Of a stretch of DNA of 64,000 bases, positions 50,369 through 62,800 are shown in pieces. Below the pieces are notes generated by a model. The model saw only the letters and a list, made by a program, of their open reading frames with translations, was not told where the DNA came from and did not search any database. Origin of the DNA: Dimorphilus gyrociliatus (lineage: Eukaryota; Annelida; Polychaeta; Dinophilidae); NCBI GenBank assembly GCA_904063045.1, contig CAJFCJ010000030.1:310001-374000 (forward strand), given 5' to 3'. Each line of letters opens with the position of its first letter. Position 1 is the first letter of the stretch. Position numbers and translations under genes: made by a program.

Positions 50369-51242
50369 ATGATGCAACAAATTTCAACTCTTTCCTTTCT
50401 AATTCTGCTGAGTATCTTTTTAGAAAGTCAATCAAAAAGTATGCAACGATATTAAACAACAAAAAGTTGATTAATTAATTTTCTTATTTATTACTCTTTT
50501 TCTCTCAAAACAGAATTAAGCGATTTATATAAACTTGGAAAGATAACTGCTGATGAAGATTATTGTTCTATTGAATTGGATAAATGTACAAAGAAATTAA
50601 AGAATGATAAATCTAGTACCTCGTCTCCTATGACTTTTTCAAAAACATGCGAAAATCGAAATTCTTATTTGGAATGCGCAAGAAAACTTAAAGGAAAAGT
50701 TCTAACTGTTAAAAATAACGTAAAAGTTCTTTGTACAATTGAACATTTCGACATTTTTGAATCATGTATAAAAAACGCTTGCAAAGATGGTTTGTAGATA
50801 TTTCTATAAATTGATCATTATAAAACTCTTTTATTGTTTTTAGCTTGTAAATGCGAAATGAGCCATTGTGAAGAATTCTCTAAAGATAAATGTCAAAAGT
50901 GGTATTGTCAACGAAACGCAAATCGTCACTGCCAAGGAGAATTTATTAATTCAAACTTTAATTCTCCATCAATGATTGTACTTGATGTAATAAAATTAAT
51001 TTGTAAGTATATATTTTTAATATATAGTTTATAATCATTCTATATTATTGTATTCTCTTATCATTTTAACAGGCAGAGAAACAAAAAATATATTCACAAA
51101 AAATCAATGTATACACAAGAAGAAACGTGATAATTTGATATCGTATTGTTCATTATATAGTCAAAAAACTGAAAAGAGAAAGAAAAATGGAGTTTACAGC
51201 TCTACGACTTTATTGTACGCTAAAACTGAACTTTTAAACTAA
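50369..51242 (+). CDS. Secreted cysteine-rich orphan protein, 4 exons, 224 aa
   Basis: Exons: 50369-50438, 50514-50789, 50844-51002, 51073-51242, all joined in phase 1. The N-terminus is a signal peptide (STLSFLILLSIFLESQS). The mature part is Lys-rich, with spaced Cys: CSIELDKC, CENRNSYLEC, a CTIEHFDIFESC block, then ACKCEMSHCEEFSKDKC and KWYCQRNANRHC. Alternating helix-like stretches with Cys pairs loosely recall GFR-alpha/GAS1 or other Cys-paired helical domains, but I do not recognise the family. There is no clear membrane helix; a hydrophobic patch ends exon 3 (MIVLDVIKLI). The tail is basic (KKKR, EKRKKNG) and contains possible dibasic processing sites. It could be a secreted ligand or an extracellular decoy. 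AATAAA follows 40 bp after the stop. Confidence 0.72.
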
Positions 51243-51281
51243 GCAAATTGTAATTTACACGATGCTCAATGAAAATAACGG

Positions 51282-51287
51282 AATAAA
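51282..51287 (+). promoter_or_regulatory. Poly(A) signal AATAAA for the Cys-rich secreted gene
   Basis: AATAAA 40 bp after the stop codon. Confidence 0.6.
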
Positions 51288-51696
51288 GAACGAAACTGTA
51301 TAATAATTATATATATAAATAGTATAGATATTAAATAATTGTATGAAACCTGTATGTATATATGTTATAAATGTCTTTGATAAAATTAATTGATGAATAA
51401 AGATATATATATATATATAACAATGATAATTTTACTCAAAAGCTAGTTGATGAAAAGCAGTGTAATGTCTAATCTTTTATAGAAGGAAGTGTATTTCTTT
51501 ACTAAAGATGTATTAAGAATTTTCACTTTATATTGGTTAAGTAAACATCATAGTTCTATCTTCTACTTCTAGTCTTACTATTTCATAAAGTTTATAGAAT
51601 ATTGAGAAATAGTCAAAAATTTAAAGACAAAGATACAAATATAATACGTATGTAGATATATAAATGCGTACATACATGCAACAACCTGTACACTCA

Positions 51697-51734
51697 AACA
51701 CACACACACATACATACACATATACACACAGACA
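51697..51734. repeat. CA-rich microsatellite
   Basis: CACACA runs interrupted by TACATA and GACA units; an open frame across it is an artefact. Confidence 0.8.
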
Positions 51735-52293
51735 CATGCATATATTAAGACATAAAAAAAAGAGGAAACAAAACAGCTCTTCTCTTTTTTTATGTCACCT
51801 GTCCTACTGTCAGATTACTGTGTTTGAACTAGTTAGATCTGTTCATCATACATTCGCTCTACCTTTTTTGCTGAAAACTTAAAACAATGGGGATAACGTA
51901 CAATGATGTAGCTTTTAAAAATAAACACAGGCTCTGGCCTATATTAAAGACCTTAAATTTTATTCCTGCTAGTGCCAAAAAAAGAAGAGATAGGCTGCTT
52001 GAATAAGAAAGTAGAAATTTTCCATACGTGTTTTATTACGTAAGCTATAAATTGAGATGCGATTTATTTATTACAAAAATAGAATAACATAAAGAAGATT
52101 TTTAGATTGTAAAGAAAAAATGTAATAGAATATGATAAAAAATAACGACTTTGGTACTTTTTATGTAATGGATAAGCAATTTGAAGTAAACAATATTGTG
52201 TGTGGTAAATATATATCTATAAATAACAAACAATAATCATTCTAACCCAATCAACTCTCTATACACTTCATTCATAAAAACAATATGCAAATA

Positions 52294-52316
52294 CATATAT
52301 ATATATATATATATAT
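52294..52316. repeat. (TA)n microsatellite
   Basis: About eleven uninterrupted TA units. Confidence 0.85.
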
Positions 52317-52849
52317 CAAATATATGTGAAAATCTACTTAAACAATAGAAAGAATGAAAAACTACGACAAAGAAATTAAAAGTGTCTAAGAGCGACATCT
52401 ATATCGTATAAAAGGGAATATTTTGGGCGCAGCTGCATCTTTTCTATACTTAATTTTGGATTCTAAAATCACTTTAAGAATTACAGATTACACGCACAAT
52501 TGTTTATAACACAATTTATAAACAAAAGAAAATTTATATACTGACATTTTTTATATATAAATACTAACACGTGCGCAGCTAGTGTAAATGTTATTTTATA
52601 CAAACATTTTTCTTTATACATATCTATATATACAGTACAATATGCAAGTATGAAGACTATACCTTCATGCTAAAAATAAGTTCCTTCGGTACAAAGGAAT
52701 GATAAGAAAGAGAAAATGATAAAAATTCAACTTTTCATCACGAAGTATAGATAGTTGTAAATCTTTTTCAATAAAATTATTATACCTATATTTCTTGTAT
52801 ATAACACTATACATTCTCTTATTATTTTTACTTTATTATTAAATAGACA

Positions 52850-53388
52850 ATGTCGGAGATTTCGTCTAAAATTAAACTTTGGCAAAATCTATCTAAACAG
52901 CACGTCCACAAGCAGCAGGTAATTTCCGGAGAGTGGGCACCGATTTCTCCAGTCATGTTCAACAAAGAAGAGTACGGTAGGCCTGAGAAAGGTTTACAGT
53001 TTTCGCTTTTTACACTTTTTAAATTGTTTACTTACAAAAGAAAATATATAAAAATAAAGGTTCACTCAGTGAAAAACGAGGAACGGAAGCCAGTAAGAGA
53101 ATTGATGAAGAATTATTTCAACTATACGAAATCATTGCTAATATCGGCTATTTATCGAATGGCTATTATACCGTAACTTTCGGAGAATTGTTTAGGGAAT
53201 ACGAAACAATTTCCAATAAGCTCAACGGCTTACTTGTAAGGGCTAGGAAAAGGGATATGGTCAAATTCGAAGGCGAGGTACTTTTCGAAAGAAAGGATGA
53301 TAATGTAGTAATAAAATTAGAAGAATTCAAGTTGAAAAGGCTAAAGGATATTTCCCAAGAAGCGTCTTTGAACTTTGACTCCGAATAG
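52850..53388 (+). CDS. ABRA: Actin-binding Rho-activating (ABRA/STARS-like) costars protein, 2 exons, 156 aa
   Basis: Exons: 52850-52991 and 53060-53388. The second half is a costars domain: SKRIDEELFQLYEIIANIG, TFGELFREYETISNKLNGLL, RARKRDMVKFEGEVLFERKD and DNVVIKL, matching the C-terminal domain of ABRA/STARS. EEYGRPEKG before it is the family's GYGRP motif, and KLWQNL near the start recalls the WQ motif of ABRA, so this is ABRA rather than the costars-only ABRACL. It is much shorter than vertebrate ABRA because the long N-terminus is missing. The family binds actin and promotes Rho/MRTF-SRF signalling in muscle. The 68-bp intron has a poor polypyrimidine tract but restores the domain frame exactly. 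AG (AAATAG) sits just before the ATG, hinting at a 5' UTR acceptor. Confidence 0.88.
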
Positions 53389-53807
53389 ATTTAAGCTTAG
53401 TTTGTATGACTGAATATTATTCTTGTAGTCTTTCTTTATTCTTTACGAAAACGATGATTTTTTTTTTCAAAAAACAAAAAGGAAGCTTTTTCTATTCGCT
53501 TTGTTTATATTTTCTTTTTGGCAATTCTTAATTAGCAATTTATATAGTAAAAAGATGAATTAATCATAGCAATAATCATAATATTGTTAATAATATAAAT
53601 ATCATAGATAACACAGAACTTACTTTAAGACGTGGCAGTTATCTACATGACTAGTAAAAGTATACGTGTATAAAAAAAATATATATGTATATATATATAT
53701 TATAAGCACATAGTTGATTGTATATGAAAGGTTTTATATTATACTTTATATTACGCATACAAAATCGTTATCATTTAAAACATCTTCATGATTGTTATAT
53801 TATATAT
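53389..53807. other. Short region between convergent ABRA and L1CAM-type genes
   Basis: The ABRA (+) and L1-type (-) stop codons face each other across about 420 bp, which must hold both 3' ends. A minus-strand AATAAA (TTTATT on +) lies at about 53435-53440. TA-rich runs occur near 53680-53700. Confidence 0.6.
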
Positions 53808-56800
53808 TTAAACAAAAGTCGTTAAAGCTCCGGGTTTTCCATTTCTTGTATGTTGAATAATTCCGTTTTCTGGTTTTTCCTCTTTTCCAATATATAAACC
53901 TATGAATGAACCATCTTCGAAATATTTTGATGAGTCAGCTTCTTCATACTCAGAATCTGAGTCAGAAATATGTGTTGGAGCTGGGCCTAATGAATCTCCT
54001 CTTTGATAAAATGATGGAGGCGATGTTCTATATAATAAAGAAAAGTTTTAGTTATAAAAACTCATCAGTCTATCGTTGATGAATGCCTAACCTAGTTAAG
54101 AATGATTCTGTATCGCTTGCATTTTTCGGTGGGCATATACCATTTTCTTTCTCTTTTTCTTCTACTATAAAAAAAATGAAAATTTCTTTATGTCGAACTA
54201 TTTCAAACATATTCAATTTAATTCTAAAAGTTTGTCAAGTTACCATGGTATTTGTGTTCCTTATTATAATATCTCAAGCCCACAACGGCAACAACAATAA
54301 CCAAAGCTAAAATGGCACATATAATACCGATAATTAAAGCTGTTCCTCTTGCTCCAGTTACAGCATCGTCTGTAAAAAAAAAAGGAAAAAAAATAGAAAA
54401 TAAAAATACTTAGGATAAAAGAATGAAGGTCATCGTTTAAAGGGGGGAAAAAAGTAATCGGATTTTGGTCTTTTCTCCCGTTAGATTTAGAAAAAAGCGG
54501 TGAAGCATTGTAAAATACGTGCTATTCTCAAGAATTTTATTGAAATGAAATGGAAAATTTATTAATAAATTACATAAAAGCAGATTGAAGCATACTAGAA
54601 TATATATTTAGTATATATCTATATATAGTATATACTATATAGTATAATTATATATATATATATATATAAATATATATATATGTATTGTATAGTATAATGA
54701 GTCAATTTTAACTCTCAACCACCCTTTCTATACTCCATTATCGCTTCTTCCCAAATCTTATTTTATTATTTATTTTTAGAGAAGGTTAAGAATTAAGAAG
54801 AAAAAAAAACTAAGCTTTTTCTTTACCTGCCAACTTAAATATCTCAAAAGTTCCATTCTCTATTTTTGAAAAAAAATACTTAAAATAAAAGAAAAAACGA
54901 AAAGTTTGAATTAAAAGTAAAGGAAAAATAATACTACAAAATTATAAAGAATCATAGTTTGTTGTTTAATAGATAAATCAAAAAAACAGGGAAAAATTAA
55001 TCAAATAATATAAGATAGGTAAAAAAAACAAGTGGAACAAGATTAAGATAGTAAACGTCTTTCTTTCTTTCTTACCCCTGCCACCCATACTCTCTCTCTT
55101 TCTCCTTCTTCTTTTATCTATTTCTTTCTTTCAATCTCTTTCTCTCTTTTTCTTTTCTTACTCTCTCATTCTCTTTTATATATACATATAAATATTTCTA
55201 TTTACTTATCCTACTCATTCTTCCATTTTCACAATCAAAAAGTAAAGAAGAGACTTTATGATAAATTAAACGTCAGCTCAGAAAGGTTACGCATACCGTT
55301 TGGATCAAGGGAAAATGAATCTAGTACAGGCGTTGTTTGAAAATCTTTCTGACCGGAAGTCATGCCAACTGTTGTTGGTTTTAAAACTTTTTATAAACAG
55401 TTAATATTATGCATTTAATATGAGAAATTGTTGGTGTTTAATGATCTTTCAATGGTATTTAGTCATCGACCGAAGACAAAAGCTACGTTTTTAATTGTTG
55501 ATCTATGTTAAGACGACGGAGTAACGTTAATTAATTAGCTACAAAAGTGTATTACTTACTTCTTACTCCTAAAAGAAAAATTACTGTTTCCGATTCGATG
55601 CTGTTGAGAGGAGTAAAGCTTTCTCCATTAAGTCGGCCGATGTAACCTTTTACTCGGACAATATAATCAATTCCTTCTTCCAAATTGTTTATATATATTG
55701 TATTTTTTCGAAAGACTATATTAGTTTCATTCCAACGTGTTACGTTCACTTTAGAATCGTAAATGTTGAATTCTGCCTTAAAATGTAGAGGCTGAACACC
55801 CTTATCTTCCTTTTGAAATATCCACACAACTTTAGCAGTAGAGCTATTGACCTCTTCCACTTCAACTATTGGTTTTCTTAAGGGGATGTTACTACTAGAA
55901 GTGCGTAAGTTGTAATCCGTTTTCGGACCTTCGATCGGATTCTGCGGCCTGGTAGTTGGTATTAAGGTTAATTCGTAATCGGTTTCCTCTTCAATGCGAT
56001 TGGAGCACACGAATTCATTCACGTCAGGTTCAATAGACAGCGAACATAAACAATTAGTATCCCTTTTTTTTCTTAAACAAACTTCGGTACTAGAAGCAAT
56101 ACCGTTTAATTTCAATGGTCTCCCAAAAGAGCATTGAACATAGAAAGGAGCTATGTTTAAAATAAAAAGTTCTAGTTAACTTAAAATGAAAGATGTATAC
56201 AAATATCTTACCTGTTTTGCATAAAATAGAATCGTAAGGTATTTGTGAAGGAGCACTCATAGGAGTGATTAATTTCAAAGGTTCACTTTCAGGATTGACT
56301 TGACCTCTACTATTCTTCGCAAAAACAATAATTGAACTGCGAGTGAACGGTTTTAGATCATTTAGTGGGATTTCGATAAAGGACGGATATTTTTGAGAGG
56401 ATACATCTCTTGTTCGTCGGAATGTGAAATCTGAGGGTCGACAAAAGATAGGCTCTTCCATCTTGTAAACAAAATCCTCTATTTGCCCCGAATCGTCATT
56501 ATAAATCACTCTTACAACGTATTCAATTAGGAAGCCCTTAAATTCACTGTGAATCTCTTCAGCACTTGTTCCGAGTGTCTTAATACGAACACCAAATTGA
56601 TCTATGTCGTCAGGGTTTATTACCTTCACATTAGTTATTCGAGAAGTAGGAGGAGGTTTACCCTCACTGCTAAACACCTCCATAACTTGAGAATTTTCAT
56701 CCGATAGACCGAATTCGTTTTTAGAGACTACTTCTACGAGATAGGTTTGAAATATTTCCGCTGGTTTGAATGTATAAGATTCTTTTCCATATTCGACAGC

Positions 56801-59800
56801 AGATGCTACAACGCTGTGAGATTTCTTTATCCTAAGGATATACTCGAAATTTTTCCCTCCAACTGCCCTGTAGTCAATTCCTTTCCATTTTAAAACTAAA
56901 GTTCCAGGTTCGCCATTTATACTACACAAATTTGTTGGGTTGGCAGACGGGGCAGTATATTTTACAGTACAACCAACAATTTCATAGGGCTTTGATTCCC
57001 CATATATGTTAACAGCAACAACTTTTATCTTTATATGAACACCCGGATATAATTTACTTATTGTCTTCAACTCTCCATAGTTCCCTTTATGAAAAGTTTC
57101 CCTTTCGTCTAAAATTTCCCATGGATCGTCCTCGAGCGATATTATTTCGGTTACCTTGTAGCCAATCAGATCTGCACCATTACTCCGACCAGCCTCCAGC
57201 ATTAGATTAATTCTTCGTCCACTCGAGCATCCACTCATTTTAAGGCCTCTTATGGGAGAGGGTCTTCCAATAACCCCCAACTCCCAAGATGCGGTAGCCT
57301 GATCCATTGCTGAAAATACTTCACACCTGTATTTTGCTGTGTGGTTTATGTTAACTTCAGAAAACACAAGCGTATCTCTATCAAACTTGGTTTTACTTAG
57401 AAAAATATTATTATCATATTCCATTGGTTCGAAACTGCTTCTACCATCTTCTAATCTACTCCATTTGATTCTTATCTTGTCTTCTAATGCCCTATCAATT
57501 GATATTTGACAAACAATCTGCTTCATGGTTTCGTTCTCCATAAATTTTAGGTCAACTTTATCATTAACAATATGAGTTCTTGAAAAAACAGTCAGCTTTC
57601 GTACATTAACATTAGACCCGTGTTTGTTAGAAAATTCGCACAAGTAAGCTGCATAGTGATCTTTTTTTGCATCTTTAATTAATAATGTTGAATTAAATGC
57701 GGGAACATTCCCTATTTCCGTTCCATAGACATTCGTTTCGTAATGTAAACTGTTGAAAATCTCCTTATCAACGTCCAAAGAATAAGGATCAATAGGCTCG
57801 TCTAACTTGTATTTATACCATCTAACAACGGGCTTAGGAAAACCATAAGCAGCGCACGAAAAGAGGCTATTTTGTCCGACAAGGATTTCTGAGTGGTTTT
57901 TTTCAGACTCAACAGCAGTTGGTGTTAGTCTTAATACCCTTAAATGTACGTTTTTAAATACGTGTCCATATTCGTTAGAAGCATTGCATTGTATCATGGT
58001 TCTATTAGGTTTAGTGACTTTCTTAAGAATCATTTGTGTATCATCATCCTTTAGTATCACTCTTCGTTTGTCGACTGGTTTACCGTTAATTAACCAGGTA
58101 ACTTTTGGTTTAGGTGTACCATTTGCTTTACATTCAAATTTTACGTGTTCATCCTCGTCGTAAACGGTCTGACTTTTAGGTCCACTGTCGATCCAGGTAG
58201 GTTTACTAACCATCGCTACGCGATATTTCACTTCGCTATAGTGTCGATTCATTCTCGCCGAACATGTATAAGTTCCAATAAAATCACTGCCAAACCGAGA
58301 AATTTTTAACGTTCTGTTAAATTTACCTCTTTTAACTAGGCGTGAATATTTGACGTCTCCTGGTGTCGACCATCGTAATTCTAGAGCTGATGTATCACCT
58401 CCAAATATGCATGTTAAAGTGAATGGTTCTCCTTCCACTGCTTTCAGTTTATTAACGGACTCTTTAGGGTATAACCTTTCTAATTTTGGGATTATTTTAT
58501 CATTCATTTCGTCTTGATCAACATAGGTATCCCAAGATGTTTCGAAAATACCGCCAAAACAGCAAGGTGGAGTTGGTAGTAGGCACCCCACTGAAAGATT
58601 TTCGAATGCTTCCAAAATATACAATTTATCTGCAAAATAGATTAAGAATGTAGGTCTACCGTAAATCTTTATTTGTTTATTCGACAACATTCCAACTAAG
58701 AAATTAATGATAAAAGACTTAAAGAGTTTTATTTGCAATTACTTTGTTCACGCTTATAGTACAAATACATCACCCTATAATCGTTTGTTTATACTAGCTG
58801 TGATTAATACTATGTAATAAAGCAAGAATGTTGCTTTCTGGTGCATAAAACTAGTTTGCCTTCTGCATAACCAATTAGAACTGTATAATATACTGTTTCG
58901 TTCCGATTGAAGGGTTGTTGACCTCGTTTTACGACTACTAATTTCTTAAACAAAAACCTTAAATGTATTTTTATGTTTTCTCCTTTTTCCTTTGTTCTAA
59001 ACTTAAAACAATCAAACCATAATAAACTCTTATAAACAAATAAGTAAATTTATATGATTATATATAATTTTCGACAGAACTCTTACTTTTCCCAAAGTAA
59101 ATACAAAAAGAAAAGCAATATGGTAAAAGCTTCATAGAAATCTTGGCCCTTTATACTGTTTTTTCTGTGTTTTTTTCCGTATATTTTTTGTTTGAAAGTG
59201 TTGAAAAGTAATAAGGGAAAGGTGAAAAAAACACTATGATTACTTTACCTTCAAATACGTGAATACTATCATTTTTTTCCATGGCAGTTCTACTACCGGT
59301 TTTCCTCCATTCAGGTATTAAAGTTGGGGGAAAATCTCCAAACTTTCCCCTAGTTGAACAATCTAATACCTTGGCCGTTCTAAATGGAATATCAACCTGT
59401 TTACTCTGGAACTGATTACGGGCAACTGTGGATAATAAAAGAAAGGGCAAAATGTACAATTTTACCGTAATTGCTAACGCGCCGTTTTTAATTAACTTAC
59501 CATAAGTATGAACATAATAACTATTAGATACGGCGGAACCTTGTTGAGCTTGGGATGCTTCGCATTGATAAACGGCAAATGGTTCCTTAGGTGTAATTTT
59601 AAATTTTCCACCACCTTTTAGAATTTTACTTGAAGGTTCGGGATTTCCATTCTTTAAAAGACGAACGCTGTTAAGGATAATATCAAAGTTAGATAAGTTT
59701 TATCTTAGCAAATTTTTACATGATCATATCAAACCTTGGCGTTGGATACCCGGAAGCTCGGCAAAAAATCGTAAACGATTGATTATTTTGGATTACAACA

Positions 59801-59870
59801 ATTGAACCTTGGATATTCATATTCGATTGATTCCGGGGGCGAAAATAATCGATTCTTGGGGGTCTGAAAT
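53808..59870 (-). CDS. L1CAM/Nrg-like: L1CAM/neuroglian-type cell adhesion molecule (5' exon not found)
   Basis: Minus-strand exons: 59870-59735, 59667-59501, 59425-59249, 58629-56212, 56150-55560, 55386-55297, (optional 54859-54827), 54369-54244, 54164-54092, 54027-53808; about 1330 aa without the leader. Order: six Ig-like domains (for example SFTIFCRASGYPTP, FECKANGTPKPKVTWL, MIQCNASNEYG, YAAYLCEFSNKHG), then about five FN3 domains, a membrane helix (LIIGIICAILALVIVVAVV) and an acidic tail. The tail has FIGLY (53892-53906), the counterpart of the ankyrin-binding FIGQY motif, and ends TTFV, a possible PDZ ligand. Six Ig plus five FN3 plus FIGQY-like tail defines the L1 family. It mediates neural adhesion and links to the spectrin skeleton through ankyrin. 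Ig2 is divergent after its second exon. The first exon here begins in phase 1, so a signal-peptide exon must lie upstream (higher coordinates). Confidence 0.88.
54603..54690. repeat. TA-rich low-complexity repeat in an L1-type intron
   Basis: TATATA, TAGTATA and ACTATATAG units plus a TA run. The same intron also has a long pyrimidine tract at about 55060-55170 (CT/CTTT units on +). Confidence 0.75.
54827..54859 (-). other. Candidate 33-nt in-frame microexon of the L1CAM-type gene
   Basis: On the minus strand an ATAG acceptor, 33 nt and a strong G|GTAAAG donor encode ENGTFEIFKLA plus boundary bases. It is phase 1 on both sides, so it can be included or skipped without changing frame. It would insert just before the membrane helix and add one N-glycosylation site (NGT). 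Splicing evidence is needed. Confidence 0.4.
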
Positions 59871-62800
59871 CTGCAAAGAAACAAAAAAAAAGATAAAAGT
59901 GAGTGGGGTTAGCAGAGCAAAGATAGTTTTGGGAAACTGTTACTAGATCTCATTTATCAAACCCTTCGAGTTAATGTCTGGTATTAATTCAGGACTGTTG
60001 CGGTACGCTGAAGATAGATTTCTCTTTGGCGGGAAAAAGTATGTCAAAATTCAACTAAAAAACCATATTTTATAGTTCTAATGAGAGGAACAGATGTAAG
60101 AGGTGAAGGAAAGTACTTTTATAAATCTGTTTATGTATTATTCTAGCACGCAATATCCTTATTATATACCCTGTGTTAGAAAAGTATTAAAGGCGTTTTA
60201 TTAAACTTCTCGCTAGGGGGCGAAAACTAGGTAACAATCATACTAATATATTGTTAACGCCTTTATAAATATATTACACTAATAGTCTTGTAGTAAAGGA
60301 GGTCGTTAACTTAAGACCATTGCCGCCCATTAATTTCGCTAATCTACTAAACGTTTTCAAAATTAGGCGGAAGAATCTTCTAATTAGGTTTTATATCGTT
60401 AATTAATGCCTTCCTCTTGGGTTCGCCCCGCCTTCTATTATTTTCTTTTTACCGATGAAAAGCGTTGGAGCACAATGTTCCGAATCACGGTCCAGTACAT
60501 TTGTCCAATTCCAATATATATACTGTATATTGTGTACATATCCTCAAATATATATTTGCAGTATACAGCGAAGTTTTTTCCCAATAGGGGGCGTAAAATC
60601 TTTTCTTTTCCGATTTTCTCTAAAGCAAAGGCTTGCTCAGCGACTGTTTGTAATTTAAGTTTGTTTTCTCTCCGGGATGTCTACAAGTTCCTATTTGTAG
60701 CTATCCATCCAACCCATTAAGGTTAAAATAAATACAAACGATTGAGTATGGGGAGTTCGAGTAGCAAAACTTAGAGTTGGATAAAATTAAGAAAAAGAAC
60801 AAAGAATTTCCCGCCAATATTTGGATATCGCCTTATCCGAGGCAGATCAACTTTGTTTAACGGTTCTTACATTATTTACAACCGTCGATTAGATTTGTAT
60901 CGGGGAAAAACTGAGAAACTTAGGGAAAGAAAGATTTTAGTATACTATCCTCGAAAGACCTGAGGCACTAGAAAGGCCTATGAATACTAGGGTCATTAAC
61001 GTAAGGTTTATCCGTAAATCTGTAAATATCTGCGAACGACCATTAACACATAATGAAATACAAACAAAACAACATTTTTACGGATTATTAGTATTTTGCA
61101 GTTGTTGCACGAGAAACAGCTGCAAGGCTCCTATCTCTTTCTATTTTCCTTTCAATCTCCGTTCCCTGCCGAACATTCTTTTCAAGGGGGCGTTAAATGG
61201 GCGGTCCTCGTTTAAAAAGTGCAATAAAGTCCCGTTCCTTTTCGTTACAATGATTCAGAGATGAAGATTGTAAGAAAAGATAACATTTTCTTTTGTTATT
61301 AAACTTTAGCGTGATCTAAAGAATCTAACAGCATAAAGACAAGTCTTATAGCTCCCAGGATATTTCTGTCGAAAATTAGACCAATATAAAAGGAATAGTA
61401 AAAATTGGGAAAATTGATCATTGCCCTGTATGTGGGAATATATCGCTAATGACTCGTTGACCAGGGGAGGAATAAATAAAGGACTATTGTGCCGACATTT
61501 TGGACGAAAATCATATATATTTGTCTAATTTACAGTTAGCCCCCGTTTCAGCTAAATAATACCCCGGATGTTGGGCGAGAGAATGACCATTCCCACCCAT
61601 AAATTCAATTCTTCAGCCGGAAAGTTTCGTTATTGTTTTCGCTAGAGCGGCAAAGAATCCCCTAAATGACGGCAATGGGAATCCTTTTTACTTTTCTCTT
61701 ATGCTTTCGCATTTTCTCTTTCTCTCTCTTTTTTTCTCTTTGACCCGTTGCCTCACCTTCTATCTCCCTCCAGCACCCTACCTCTTTTGCCAACTTCCCT
61801 GATTACAAGCATCAAAGAAAATAACTAGAATCGTTATTTTCAACTACACTGCACCTTTCTAATACGATGTTACTAGAGATTGATCACGTGATTACATTTT
61901 TTCTAGCAGTTCATGGATCTTCCGATATTGATAATGTAGTAAAATTTACTTTGTGCACAATATATATTATTTATAAAAGTAATACATTTCGCCCTATAAG
62001 GTAGTTTTGGGCCATTTTGAGAAGAATATAGAAAATTATTTGCGTACTTTCGGGTGGCTGGAGCGACAACAACGCTATGATTGACCAGGCGTAGTCAATG
62101 GCAACGTTTTTTTTTCTATCCCTTAAAATATAGTTAGAACCCGATGATGGATACGAATAGATAGGTGAGAAATATGAAGAAAGAAGAAGAGAGAGGAGAG
62201 AAAAGTACTCAATTCTTTCTAGAATCGAGTGTTGTGTCCGACATCAAACCTACAGCTGTGCGGTATTCGCGAGAAAGAGTGAAAGAACTTCCGGACCGCG
62301 CCTAAATAAAGAACCCTTATAAGTCACTCATTTAGAAGAAAAATATTGTTGAGAGAGGGAGGGAAGCAGAGAAGTATAATGAAAGATAAAGAAAATAAAA
62401 AAGAGCAAAAATTAAAAAGAGAGAAATAAAGTTAAAAGGGAAAAATTGGTCGAAAAAAGAAAATCATAATTCAGCATCTGTCGGTGTCAAACTGGTCAAA
62501 TGGACGCTTCTGTACAACTCGCATCATTTTATAGTCAAAACGTCATTTGTCATTGTGCAAAGTAGATTTTCAAAGGGCTAGCGTGCGGGAGACGATTTTC
62601 CGAGTCACTAGGTAATAGTCACTCTCTATATATGACGGTATTAAATTAGATTTACGGGGACGAGGACATCTACAACTGGACGTTGATTAATGGCAGCCAA
62701 TTAGGAAAACTTTTTGTGAACCCTAAAAGGGTAGTCACACTGTTGTCAACCGACTGTATTTAATCTATGCGTGAAATCCTAATTAGATCGGGACATATGG

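Larger units (their letters stand above)
51243..52849. other. Intergenic region, Cys-rich gene to ABRA gene
   Basis: No gene is supported. It contains CA-rich repeats at 51697-51734, a TA run at 52294-52316, and a weak AGCGACATCTAT relative of the CTCF-like core at 52391. Confidence 0.6.

Noticed and set aside
58630-58738. Possible start codon of the large L1-type exon at 58738
   Set aside because: This part is intronic: a TTTTGCAG acceptor at 58630 joins in frame to Ig exons further upstream.
61240-61300. Minus-strand short leader-like frame (MLSFLTIFISES)
   Set aside because: Considered as the L1-type signal peptide, but its only GT donor gives phase 2, not the phase 1 needed at 59870.
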